Notes under the pieces: model-generated | Database searches by the model: none | Seen by the model: only the letters and a program-made list of their open reading frames with translations | What the model was told of the DNA's origin: nothing | Position numbers and translations under genes: made by a program | Shown: piece after piece, positions 51,569-58,711 of the stretch | Position numbering within the stretch: position 1 is the stretch's first letter | Layout: each line of letters begins with the position of its first letter | Assembly: GCA_029008095.1 (NCBI GenBank) | Contig: JAQXJB010000004.1 | Location: 1-64,000 of the forward strand | Reading direction: 5' to 3' | Length of the DNA: 64,000 nt | From: Clostridiales bacterium | GTDB taxonomy: Bacteria > Bacillota > Clostridia > Oscillospirales > Oscillospiraceae

Positions 51569-53211
51569 CGCTGAAAATTTTCCGCAGCTCATTGATCGTG
51601 GGTCTGTGCGTCCTCGTCATTTCCTTCACGCTGTCCATGTTCGTTCTCTACAACTACCACGAGGATCAGGTCTATACCGAGCTCACCTCCGAAGCCAGGA
51701 ACATAGTCCACGGTCTTGATCTGGCCGGCGATGAATTTTTTCAGGATTTTCAACCACTCAACCGCGTGACCCGCGTGGCCGGGGACGGAACGGTGCTTTA
51801 CGACAGCGTGGCCGACGCCGCCTCGATGGAAAACCATCTTGACCGCGAGGAGATAAGCGGCGCGCTTTCAAACGGCTTCGGTCAGAGCGCCCACTACTCC
51901 CGAACACTGATGCAGAAAACTCTTTATTACGCCCTGCTTGCCGGAGACGGAACAGTCGTGCGCGTTTCCTGCGTGGAGCGTTCCCTTTTCGCTACCGCGG
52001 GCACCATGATGTCCGGTATTATCTGGGTTCTGGCGCTGACTCTTGCGCTCTCCGCTATTCTCGCCTCCCGCATGGCGAGGAAGATAGTCCGTCCCCTCAA
52101 CGAGCTGGATCTCGACCACCCGGAGCTAAGCCCGGACTACAAGGAGCTGACTCCTCTGGTGAACCGCCTGAAGGAGCAGAATTCCACCATTCGCCGGCAG
52201 ATAGATGAGCTGAGCATGAAGCAGAGGGAATTTTCCGCTATAACGGACAACATGAGCGAGGGCTTCCTGCTCATCGATAACCGCGCCGCCATTCTTTCCT
52301 CCAACCTGAGCGCCATGCGTCTGCTCAGCGCTCACAGGGACTCCGGCCTCCGCAACCTGCGGCAAAGCGACTGCCCCGAGGCTCTCAAGCGCTGCGCCGA
52401 GGCTGCTCTGGCAGGACGGCGGTCTGAGATATCTATGCCCGCCGAGGACCGCAGTCTCTGCCTCATCGCCAGCCCCGTAGTATCCTCCGGTCAGGTGACC
52501 GGCGCGGTGATAATGGTGATGGATATAACCGAACGGGAACAGCGCGAGACTCTGCGCCGGGAGTTCTCCGCCAACGTTTCCCATGAGCTGAAAACGCCCC
52601 TTACCTCCATATCCGGCTTCGCGGAGCTGATGAAGGAGGGAATCGTCCCGCCCGAGAAGGTCACCGAGTTCGCCGGTGATATTTACGCCGAATCTCGCCG
52701 TCTTATCGCGCTTGTGGACGACATAATCAAGCTTTCCGGCCTTGACGAGGACTCGCCCGCCTTTGAGAAGGAGCCTGTGGAGCTCTATTCCCTCTCCGCC
52801 GGGATATTGGAAAGTCTGCGCCCCATAGCGGCAAAGCGTAACATCACGCTTAACCTCAGCGGCGAGCCGACAGAGCTGAAGGGCATACGCCACATTCTCA
52901 GCGAGATGATATATAATCTCTGCGACAACGCCATAAAATATAACAAGGATGGCGGCCGCGTGGATGTAAGCATACGCCGCAGCGGCGCGAACACCATAGT
53001 TACCGTGGCGGACACCGGCATCGGCATCCCCTACGCCCACCAGGACCGGGTATTCGAGCGCTTCTACCGGGTGGATAAGAGCCACTCCAAGGAGATAGGC
53101 GGCACGGGTCTGGGTCTTTCCATCGTGAAGCACGGCGCGCAGTATCACAATGCCCGGATAGAGCTGAAGAGTGAGCCGGGAAAGGGCACTGCCGTATCTA
53201 TCATTTTTTAA
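51565..53211 (+). CDS. PhoR-like sensor histidine kinase
   Basis: Membrane sensor of 548 aa. Membrane segment LIVGLCVLVISFTLSMFVLY (residues 10-29), an external domain to about 145, second segment GIIWVLALTLALSAILASRM, then a HAMP-like/PAS region (MSEGFLLIDNRAAILSSN), HisKA with phospho-His in SANVSHELKTPLTSISGFAELM (about residue 345), and HATPase motifs NLCDNAIKYNKDGG, DTGIGIP, GGTGLGLSIVKHG. The domain order matches PhoR/WalK-class kinases. It is coupled to its regulator by the ATGA overlap. Confidence 0.92.
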   Translation: MTLKIFRSSLIVGLCVLVISFTLSMFVLYNYHEDQVYTELTSEARNIVHGLDLAGDEFFQDFQPLNRVTRVAGDGTVLYDSVADAASMENHLDREEISGALSNGFGQSAHYSRTLMQKTLYYALLAGDGTVVRVSCVERSLFATAGTMMSGIIWVLALTLALSAILASRMARKIVRPLNELDLDHPELSPDYKELTPLVNRLKEQNSTIRRQIDELSMKQREFSAITDNMSEGFLLIDNRAAILSSNLSAMRLLSAHRDSGLRNLRQSDCPEALKRCAEAALAGRRSEISMPAEDRSLCLIASPVVSSGQVTGAVIMVMDITEREQRETLRREFSANVSHELKTPLTSISGFAELMKEGIVPPEKVTEFAGDIYAESRRLIALVDDIIKLSGLDEDSPAFEKEPVELYSLSAGILESLRPIAAKRNITLNLSGEPTELKGIRHILSEMIYNLCDNAIKYNKDGGRVDVSIRRSGANTIVTVADTGIGIPYAHQDRVFERFYRVDKSHSKEIGGTGLGLSIVKHGAQYHNARIELKSEPGKGTAVSIIF

Positions 53212-53225
53212 GTAAAATGGAGAAA

Positions 53226-53247
53226 TAGTGTGATAAATCACACTATA
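53226..53247. repeat. GTGTGA/TCACAC short palindrome after the kinase gene
   Basis: ATAGTGTGA-TAAA-TCACACTAT, a 9-bp stem. A second palindrome of the family (53499) flanks the other side of the TCATTCTGA repeat, each followed by ATATTC. Confidence 0.65.
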
Positions 53248-53264
53248 TTCAGAGTGTCAAAAAA

Positions 53265-53492
53265 GCGTTTTTCCGTAAGTGCCTATCTCTCGATAAGGTC
53301 GGAGATTCTTCGCACTCCCTGCTTCGCAGGGGCTCAGAATGACAAAATCTTTAGGTGCTGCGGTTGGTCGTTACTGTGCATAAGACTTCAAGTTTATGTC
53401 ATTCTGAACGTAGTGAAGAATCTCCTAACTACGACTCAGATGGTAAGTACCAATCTGTAAGTGCTTCCTCATAATCACAATCGTTCTTTGAC
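53265..53492. repeat. Dispersed TCATTCTGA repeat, copy 2
   Basis: Homologous to 35751-35975 along its length. The same inverted GGAGATTCTTCGCACT / GTGAAGAATCTCC pair is present and the inner hairpin is CCCTGC-TTCG-GCAGGG, compensating both sides relative to copy 1. Central sequence between the arms has diverged more. No ORF is supported. With the palindromes and the leader element it fills the 423-bp gap before the HD gene. Confidence 0.8.
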
Positions 53493-53498
53493 AAGCTG

Positions 53499-53630
53499 AG
53501 TGTGAAGTTTCACACTATATTCTTTAAAAGCCCATCGCCTCGCCCTTCGGGCAACCGGCGATGATGGCTAAAATCCTCCATGCGGAGGAGATTTTTAAAA
53601 CTATTTGTGCGGTGCTGCCGCATGGAGGAT
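53499..53630 (+). promoter_or_regulatory. SD-sequestering dispersed leader element, copy B (upstream of the HD gene)
   Basis: Order is as in copy A: palindrome AGTGTGAA-G-TTTCACACT, a linker, hairpin ATCGCC/GGCGAT with inner GCCC-TTCG-GGC, then the 13-bp stem ATCCTCCATGCGG (53573-53585) / CCGCATGGAGGAT (53618-53630). The SD GGAGGA of the HD gene is inside the 3' strand; ATG follows at 53635. The stem and its spacing to the start codon match copy A exactly. Confidence 0.8.
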
Positions 53631-53634
53631 TATT

Positions 53635-54294
53635 ATGTTAACATACGAAGAGATAAAGAACAACGAAACCATAAGAACCTATATCCGTAAGGCCGACCAG
53701 TCGCTGGTGGCTCTGGGCTTCACCGAGCACAGCTTCGCCCACGTTACCCTTGTGGCGGAGAACTGCGGCTATATACTCAAGACTATGGGATACTCTGACC
53801 ACGAGGTGGAGTTGGGCAAGATAGCCTCATACCTCCACGATATCGGCAACATCGTCAACCGCTTGGATCACTCCCAGAGCGGCGCGGTCATGGCCTTTCG
53901 TATACTGGATAACCTTGATATGCCCCCCGAGGACATCGCGGAGATAGTCACCGCCATCGGCAATCACGACGAGGGCACCGGCACCCCCGTGAGTCCCATC
54001 GCAGCAGCGCTCATTCTGGCCGACAAGTCCGATGTGCGCCGCAGCCGCGTCCGCAACCCGGACACCACCTCCTTTGACATCCATGACCGGGTGAACTATT
54101 CGGTCACCAAGTCCCAGCTCAAAATAAATGAGGAAAAGACCCTCATAAAGCTCAAGCTCTCAGTCGACCCCCACTACGGCTCCGTGATGGATTACTTTGA
54201 GATATTCATGCAGCGCATGATACTCTGCCGCAAGGCGGCCGAGTTCCTCGGTCTGCAGTTCAAGCTAATCATCAACGAGCAGCAGCTTATATAA
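53635..54294 (+). CDS. HD-domain phosphohydrolase
   Basis: Cytoplasmic HD-superfamily protein of 219 aa. Metal ligands are His in SFAHVTLV, the HD pair in ASYLHDIGNIVNRLDHSQ (about residues 68-75) and His in AIGNHDEG, with Asp in LILADKSDVRRSR, so the site is complete. Substrates of such stand-alone HD proteins are nucleotides or phosphate esters; none is assigned. ATG 53635 is fixed by GGAGGA; the ORF track's extension translates the leader element. The gene is monocistronic. Confidence 0.87.
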   Translation: MLTYEEIKNNETIRTYIRKADQSLVALGFTEHSFAHVTLVAENCGYILKTMGYSDHEVELGKIASYLHDIGNIVNRLDHSQSGAVMAFRILDNLDMPPEDIAEIVTAIGNHDEGTGTPVSPIAAALILADKSDVRRSRVRNPDTTSFDIHDRVNYSVTKSQLKINEEKTLIKLKLSVDPHYGSVMDYFEIFMQRMILCRKAAEFLGLQFKLIINEQQLI

Positions 54295-54310
54295 GCCGCA
54301 AAAACATCAA

Positions 54311-54344
54311 GACCGGGATGCCCTTGCATCCCGGTCTTTTGGCG
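54311..54344. terminator. Bidirectional terminator
   Basis: The 11-bp stem GACCGGGATGC/GCATCCCGGTC with loop CCTT is followed by TTTTGGC on the plus strand; it also closes the convergent C_GCAxxG gene. Confidence 0.85.
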
Positions 54345-54740
54345 TTACACCCTATATTTTGCAACAGTTTCTTCCAGAAGGTCGGCCACCATAAGCAGCA
54401 GCTCGTAGCAGCGGATATCATCCTTCTTATATTTGGGGACGAGTTCATCGCAGAGCGTGCTTCCAAAGCGCTTTTCAAACTCGCCGATAAAGCCGCCGGT
54501 CACGCCGTGCGCGGTTTCCTTGTCCACATTTACGCAGATTAACTTTCCAAGGGCGGCGACAGAGCCGGAGATAGCTCCGCAGGTGATACCGAAGCCCATG
54601 CCGCCGCCAAAGCCGCGCATAAGGCTTATCTCATTTTCACTGAGCCCCATGCCGTATTCTTCGTTTGCTGCCAGAAGCATACTCTCAGCGCAGTTGTGTC
54701 CCTCGTCCAGAAAATATCTTTTGACCTTATCTCTCAGCAT
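54345..54740 (-). CDS. C_GCAxxG_C_C family protein
   Basis: Soluble protein of 131 aa with the family signature in order: HNCAESMLLAANEEYG near the N-terminus, GFGGGMGFGITCGAISGSVAALG in the middle and single Cys residues in STLCDELVPKYKKDDIRCYELL. The family is linked to redox or metal binding in anaerobes. AAGGGG lies upstream of the ATG, and a CCGCGC/GCGCGG hairpin abuts it. It is monocistronic and divergent from the hydrogenase-sensor operon. It is a more canonical member than the protein at 39679. Confidence 0.85.
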   Translation of the reverse strand: MLRDKVKRYFLDEGHNCAESMLLAANEEYGMGLSENEISLMRGFGGGMGFGITCGAISGSVAALGKLICVNVDKETAHGVTGGFIGEFEKRFGSTLCDELVPKYKKDDIRCYELLLMVADLLEETVAKYRV

Positions 54741-54858
54741 ATGTATTCCCCTTTCCGCCGCGCTGCGCGGCCTTTCATGAAAAATTATATCACCACGTTT
54801 TGCTCAAGACAATGATTATTAAACAAAGTGTAAAATTTTCACCGGAGGTCGATTTCTA

Positions 54859-54887
54859 TTGATTTTTTCGCGGTGAAATTATATTAT
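54859..54887 (+). promoter_or_regulatory. Promoter of the hydrogenase-sensor operon
   Basis: TTGATT, 17-bp spacer, TATTAT. The start site near 54894 puts the attenuator at the very 5' end of the RNA. Confidence 0.7.
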
Positions 54888-54898
54888 TGTAATATAAA

Positions 54899-54975
54899 TC
54901 ATGAGTGGGGAAATGGAATTTCCTCTGCTTTCCCCATGAATCGCGCCGTATTACGCGTTCATGGGGTATTGTTTT
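54899..54975 (+). promoter_or_regulatory. Transcription attenuator in the hydrogenase-sensor leader
   Basis: The terminator is CCCCATGAATCGCG (54932-54945) / CGCGTTCATGGGG (54954-54966), a 13-bp stem with one bulged T, followed by TATTGTTTT. A competing upstream GGGGAAA (54907-54913) can pair with TTTCCCC (54929-54935), which includes the first bases of the terminator stem. A small GGAAAT-GGA-ATTTCC hairpin can form in the terminated state. No plus-strand gene lies upstream that needs a terminator here. Confidence 0.7.
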
Positions 54976-54998
54976 AATAAAGCTAATGGAGAATGGTT

Positions 54999-56747
54999 AT
55001 GAAAGTTATAGAAAACAGTATGCAGGAATCTATCGCCGTCTGCAAGGTCATCGACACAAACGTTGCCAACTGTCAGGACTGTTACCGTTGTGTCCGCTCC
55101 TGCCCGGTGAAGGCCATACGCATCACCAACGGACAGGCCCACATAGAGCAGGAGTTCTGCATACACTGCGGCACCTGCGTGCGCCAATGTCCCCAGCAGG
55201 CGAAGTACATCGTCAGCACTCTGGACGCGGTCAAGGAGCTTCTGGCCTCCGGTCGCCCGGTAGCCGCCAGTGTGGCCCCCTCCTTTGCCGCGGCCGTTGA
55301 GCCCGGACTCGTGTATAAGATACCCACCGCCCTGCGTATGCTGGGCTTCAGCAAAGTTTCGGAGACTGCCGAAGGCGCTAAGCTGGTGTCCGACCGCAGT
55401 CTGGAATGCTTGCCTAAGGGCAGTATATGCACCACATGTCCCGCCGTGGTCAGCTATGTTGAAAAATATCACCATGAGGCTCTGAACCGCATGATACCCG
55501 TGGTATCTCCAATGGTGGCTCACGGCCGCATGATAAAAGAAGCCTTCGGCGAGGAATTCGCCGTGGTATTCATCGGCCCCTGCGCCGCGAAAAAGGCCGA
55601 GGCCTTGCGCCCGGAAAACCGCGACGCCATCGACGCGGTCATCACCTTCCGCGAGCTTTTCGACTGGCTTGAAGAGGCAAAGCTGGATATTGCCGATCTT
55701 CCGGACGGAAGCTTTGACTTCACCGGTCTGGCTGACGGCACCTTGAAGAACGCCCGTCTTTTCCCGGTGGACGGCGGTATGCTCAAGACCTGCGGCAAGG
55801 CCAGCGATGGCACAAGCTCCGAGGTCATGTCTCTCTCCGGCGCCAAGCAGGTCACATCCTTCTTCGATGTTGACCCCGAAAAGGTGGAATTCAAGCTGGT
55901 CGAGCCCCTGTTCTGCCCCGGCGGATGCATAGACGGCCCCGGCTTCACGGGTCTGGGTAATATATATTACCGCAAGAACGCCGTCATTTCCTATGCCGAG
56001 AGCGCCGGTGAATATGACGGCAAGCGCTTCGGCAATCAGGAAAATGTGGACACCGAGCCCTGGTTCATCCCTCTGGAGACCCGGGCAGATGAACCGGTAA
56101 GCGACGAAGCCATTCAGCAGGTATTCCAGAAGACCGGCAAGACCGATCCGCGCAACCAGCTCAACTGCGGCGCCTGCGGCTACGCCTCTTGCCGTGAAAA
56201 CGCCATCGCCGTCGTCCGCAACATGGCCGAGCCTGAGATGTGCATACCCTACATGCGCCGCCTGGCCCAGCAGCGCGCCGACCGCATAATCGAGACTACT
56301 CCCACTGCGGTGGTCATCGTGGACAAGGATCTGAAGCTTATCCATATGAACCCTGCCTTCCACAAGATGTTCATGTGCAGCAACTCCATCCTTGGCCGCC
56401 ACATCTCCTACATATTCGACGCCCGGGACTTCGAAACACTTGCCAGCAGCGACACGGACGAGATGGAGGCCGTGCGTACCTATTACGGCACTCGCTATCA
56501 CCTCACTCTCTACGCAATGCGCAGCGAGGAACAGTATGTCGGCATGTTTACCGATATTTCCCACATTAAGCTGGACGAGAGTCAGATGCACCTCATTGAG
56601 CGCCAGCTTCTCGTAAACGCCAGAGAGCTGCTGGAGCATCAGATCAGCTTCTCTCAGGAAATGGCGCACCAGCTCGGACGAAACACGGCAAAGACGGAGG
56701 AGCTGGTAAAGCGTATGCTTGACCTCTATGAGGACAGGGATCTTTGA
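54999..56747 (+). CDS. [FeFe]-hydrogenase-like sensor with Fe-S and PAS domains (HydS-like)
   Basis: Protein of 582 aa. A 2x[4Fe-4S] ferredoxin domain is seen at residues 25-75 (CQDCYRCVRSCP, CIHCGTCVRQCP). The H-cluster domain has L1-like CTTCPAVV (about 148), L2-like GPCAAKKAEA (about 190) and L3-like LFCPGGCIDGPGF (about 307). A Fes4-like CGACGYASC lies near 390 and a PAS domain at about 430-530. Thr replaces the proton-relay Cys of the usual TSCCP loop, as expected for a sensor rather than a fast catalyst. GGAG precedes ATG 54999. The phosphatase downstream supports a signalling role. Confidence 0.85.
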   Translation: MKVIENSMQESIAVCKVIDTNVANCQDCYRCVRSCPVKAIRITNGQAHIEQEFCIHCGTCVRQCPQQAKYIVSTLDAVKELLASGRPVAASVAPSFAAAVEPGLVYKIPTALRMLGFSKVSETAEGAKLVSDRSLECLPKGSICTTCPAVVSYVEKYHHEALNRMIPVVSPMVAHGRMIKEAFGEEFAVVFIGPCAAKKAEALRPENRDAIDAVITFRELFDWLEEAKLDIADLPDGSFDFTGLADGTLKNARLFPVDGGMLKTCGKASDGTSSEVMSLSGAKQVTSFFDVDPEKVEFKLVEPLFCPGGCIDGPGFTGLGNIYYRKNAVISYAESAGEYDGKRFGNQENVDTEPWFIPLETRADEPVSDEAIQQVFQKTGKTDPRNQLNCGACGYASCRENAIAVVRNMAEPEMCIPYMRRLAQQRADRIIETTPTAVVIVDKDLKLIHMNPAFHKMFMCSNSILGRHISYIFDARDFETLASSDTDEMEAVRTYYGTRYHLTLYAMRSEEQYVGMFTDISHIKLDESQMHLIERQLLVNARELLEHQISFSQEMAHQLGRNTAKTEELVKRMLDLYEDRDL

Positions 56748-56762
56748 TTGGCGGTGAAGTGA

Positions 56763-57911
56763 TTGCGATTTTTTGAAGATATTATCCAGCAGGTCACCAA
56801 GACCGGCTACCGCGTCTGCGGCGACCATGTAATGTGCTACCGCACGGTGGCGGTCACCTATCTGGTGGTGGCCGATGGCATCGGCTCCGGCGTTTACGCC
56901 AATATCGCCGCCATCACCTGCGCCGAGCAGCTCATGGGGCTGTTCAAAAGCTCCATCCAGTTCAAGGCAGGCTGCGAGATGGTGGCCGACTCCATGCACC
57001 GGGCCAAGATCGAAGACGCACCCTATGCGGCGTTCACCTGTGTGAAGATAAGCAGCGACGGCAGCTACGCCATCTTTTCCTATGAAGCTCCGGAACCCAT
57101 CCTTATCACCGGCGGCTTCGCCAAGGTGCTTGAGCCCCGGTATTACAAGGCCAAGTACGACTATGTTGGCGAGATATATGGCCACCTGAATCGGGGCGAT
57201 TCCATCCTCGTTTTCAGCGACGGCGTCGACCAGGCCGGCATGGGCAACGGCATGGGTATGGGCATCGGCTCCGAGGGCGTTGTGAAATGGCTGGAAAAGC
57301 AGAAAACAATGGGCACGCCCGAGCCGGATTTCCCAACTATACTTAAAAATCTCACTGATATGACCGCCTCTGTTTCCGGCGGAGTTCACGCCGACGATAC
57401 CACCGCCGTCATTCTAAAGTGCCGTGAGGCAAGAGACCTTATAATAGCCACCGGCCCTCCCAGCTCAAAGCAGAAGGATAACGAATTTGTCAACCGCCTG
57501 GTCGGGGCCTATGGCAAGAAGGTCATCTGTGGCTCCACCACCACGGATATCATCGCCAAGGTGATGGGCGCGAAGGTAACTTCCGTCCGCTCCTCCGAGC
57601 CCAACAGTCCGCCGGAGTATCACATAGACGGCATCGACCTTGTTGCCGAGGGCGCGATGACTCTGAGCCAGGCCTGCAATATAATCAATGAGCCGCTGGA
57701 GGCTATTTCCGGCAGCGGCGTCGTGGAACGTTTCTGCCGCATGATGCGTGAAAGCGATATCATCACCTTTATGCTTGGCACGGCTCTCAATTCCGCCCAC
57801 GGAGACCTGCTCTTCAAGCAGCTCGGCGTACGCCCGCGCCGTGAATCTGTCGTTACGCTGGCCAAAAGCCTTACCAAAATGGGCAAGGTGGTTATCATAG
57901 AGGATTATTGA
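56763..57911 (+). CDS. SpoIIE-type PP2C phosphatase
   Basis: Ser/Thr phosphatase of 382 aa. PP2C metal-site motifs are VVADGIGSG (about residue 38), VFSDGVDQAG (about 158) and GGVHADDTTAV (about 210). The C-terminal ~150 residues (IIATGPPSSKQKDNEFVNRLVGAYGKKVICGSTTTDIIAKV) form an extra domain common in homologues beside HydS-like proteins. The start is TTG, 15 bp after the sensor stop, with a weak GGTGAAG site, so translation may be coupled. It probably converts the sensor state into dephosphorylation of an unknown protein. Confidence 0.85.
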   Translation: MRFFEDIIQQVTKTGYRVCGDHVMCYRTVAVTYLVVADGIGSGVYANIAAITCAEQLMGLFKSSIQFKAGCEMVADSMHRAKIEDAPYAAFTCVKISSDGSYAIFSYEAPEPILITGGFAKVLEPRYYKAKYDYVGEIYGHLNRGDSILVFSDGVDQAGMGNGMGMGIGSEGVVKWLEKQKTMGTPEPDFPTILKNLTDMTASVSGGVHADDTTAVILKCREARDLIIATGPPSSKQKDNEFVNRLVGAYGKKVICGSTTTDIIAKVMGAKVTSVRSSEPNSPPEYHIDGIDLVAEGAMTLSQACNIINEPLEAISGSGVVERFCRMMRESDIITFMLGTALNSAHGDLLFKQLGVRPRRESVVTLAKSLTKMGKVVIIEDY

Positions 57912-57974
57912 CGAAGCCCAGGCGGCACAGACGCAATTGTGCGATACTGCCTTATATAAGAAAGGATGAAGAGA

Positions 57975-58661
57975 ATGTCTGTTTGTATAAGCTGTGGCAA
58001 CGAAATTGCCGAAAACGTAAACTTCTGCATGCATTGCGGCGCTCCTCAGGCAGCGACTGCCGCGGAGGAACCGAAAGAGATATGCGCCGAGGATACCGCT
58101 GAAAAGAGCAGCGAGACCATTGAAGCCGCCGATGATGTCTCCACCGAGCTGACGCCCACCGTTGAGGAGGCCGCCGAAGCTCCCGCCGAACCGGTATTCA
58201 TTCCCGAGCCCACCCCTGCCGAAGAGAAGAATGCACCCGCCTTCGAGTCTGCGGTTATCCCCCCTGCTCCTGCGTATGAGCCGCCAAAAACCGCCTCCGT
58301 CACCTATGCCGAGCCTGCCGGCGAGAAATCCCGACCGGAATTCACTCCTACGCCCGTTCCTGCGGAGGATCCCGAGAAGCCCGGTCCCAAGAGCAAATGG
58401 GGCATTATGAGCACCTGGGGCTATGTGGGCGCCACTCTGCTGATGTCCATCCCCATTATCGGTTTTATCATCACAATAGTCTGGGCCTGTGGAGGCTGCC
58501 GCAAGTATGCCAAGCGCAACTACGCCCGCGCCACGCTTATCTTCCTTTTTGCGGGCATTATCCTCGCCGTTGTCTCCGCCCTGATACTGCGCTTTATATT
58601 CCCCGAGCTCATCGTCTGGGCATTTGAATACCTGAATTCCGGATATACTATTATTTTCTGA
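57975..58661 (+). CDS. Zinc-ribbon membrane protein
   Basis: Protein of 228 aa: an N-terminal zinc ribbon (CISCGNEIAENVNFCMHCG, residues 4-22), a ~110-residue Glu/Pro/Ala-rich disordered linker, and a C-terminal membrane part with two segments (WGYVGATLLMSIPIIGFIITIVWACGG; ATLIFLFAGIILAVVSALILRFIF). ATG 57975 is chosen because AAAGGA lies 8 bp upstream. It lies 63 bp after the phosphatase and may share its transcript. Function unknown. Confidence 0.75.
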   Translation: MSVCISCGNEIAENVNFCMHCGAPQAATAAEEPKEICAEDTAEKSSETIEAADDVSTELTPTVEEAAEAPAEPVFIPEPTPAEEKNAPAFESAVIPPAPAYEPPKTASVTYAEPAGEKSRPEFTPTPVPAEDPEKPGPKSKWGIMSTWGYVGATLLMSIPIIGFIITIVWACGGCRKYAKRNYARATLIFLFAGIILAVVSALILRFIFPELIVWAFEYLNSGYTIIF

Positions 58662-58668
58662 TACAAAA

Positions 58669-58700
58669 AATCGCACCGCTTTCACGGTGCGATTTTTTAT
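58669..58700. terminator. Bidirectional terminator before ricT
   Basis: AAATCGCACCG/CGGTGCGATTT with loop CTTTCA is followed by TTTATT on the plus strand and by a T-run (from AAAAAA) on the minus strand. Confidence 0.9.
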
Positions 58701-58711
58701 TCAGAACTTTC

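Noticed and set aside
53605-53634. In-frame N-terminal extension of the HD protein (MCGAAAWRII)
   Set aside because: It translates the SD-sequestering element; the SD GGAGGA lies after this start, and the rapZ copy has a different frame.
54951-57389. 812-aa minus-strand ORF opposite the hydrogenase sensor and phosphatase
   Set aside because: Antisense frame of two well-supported genes; no motifs, spans a gene boundary.
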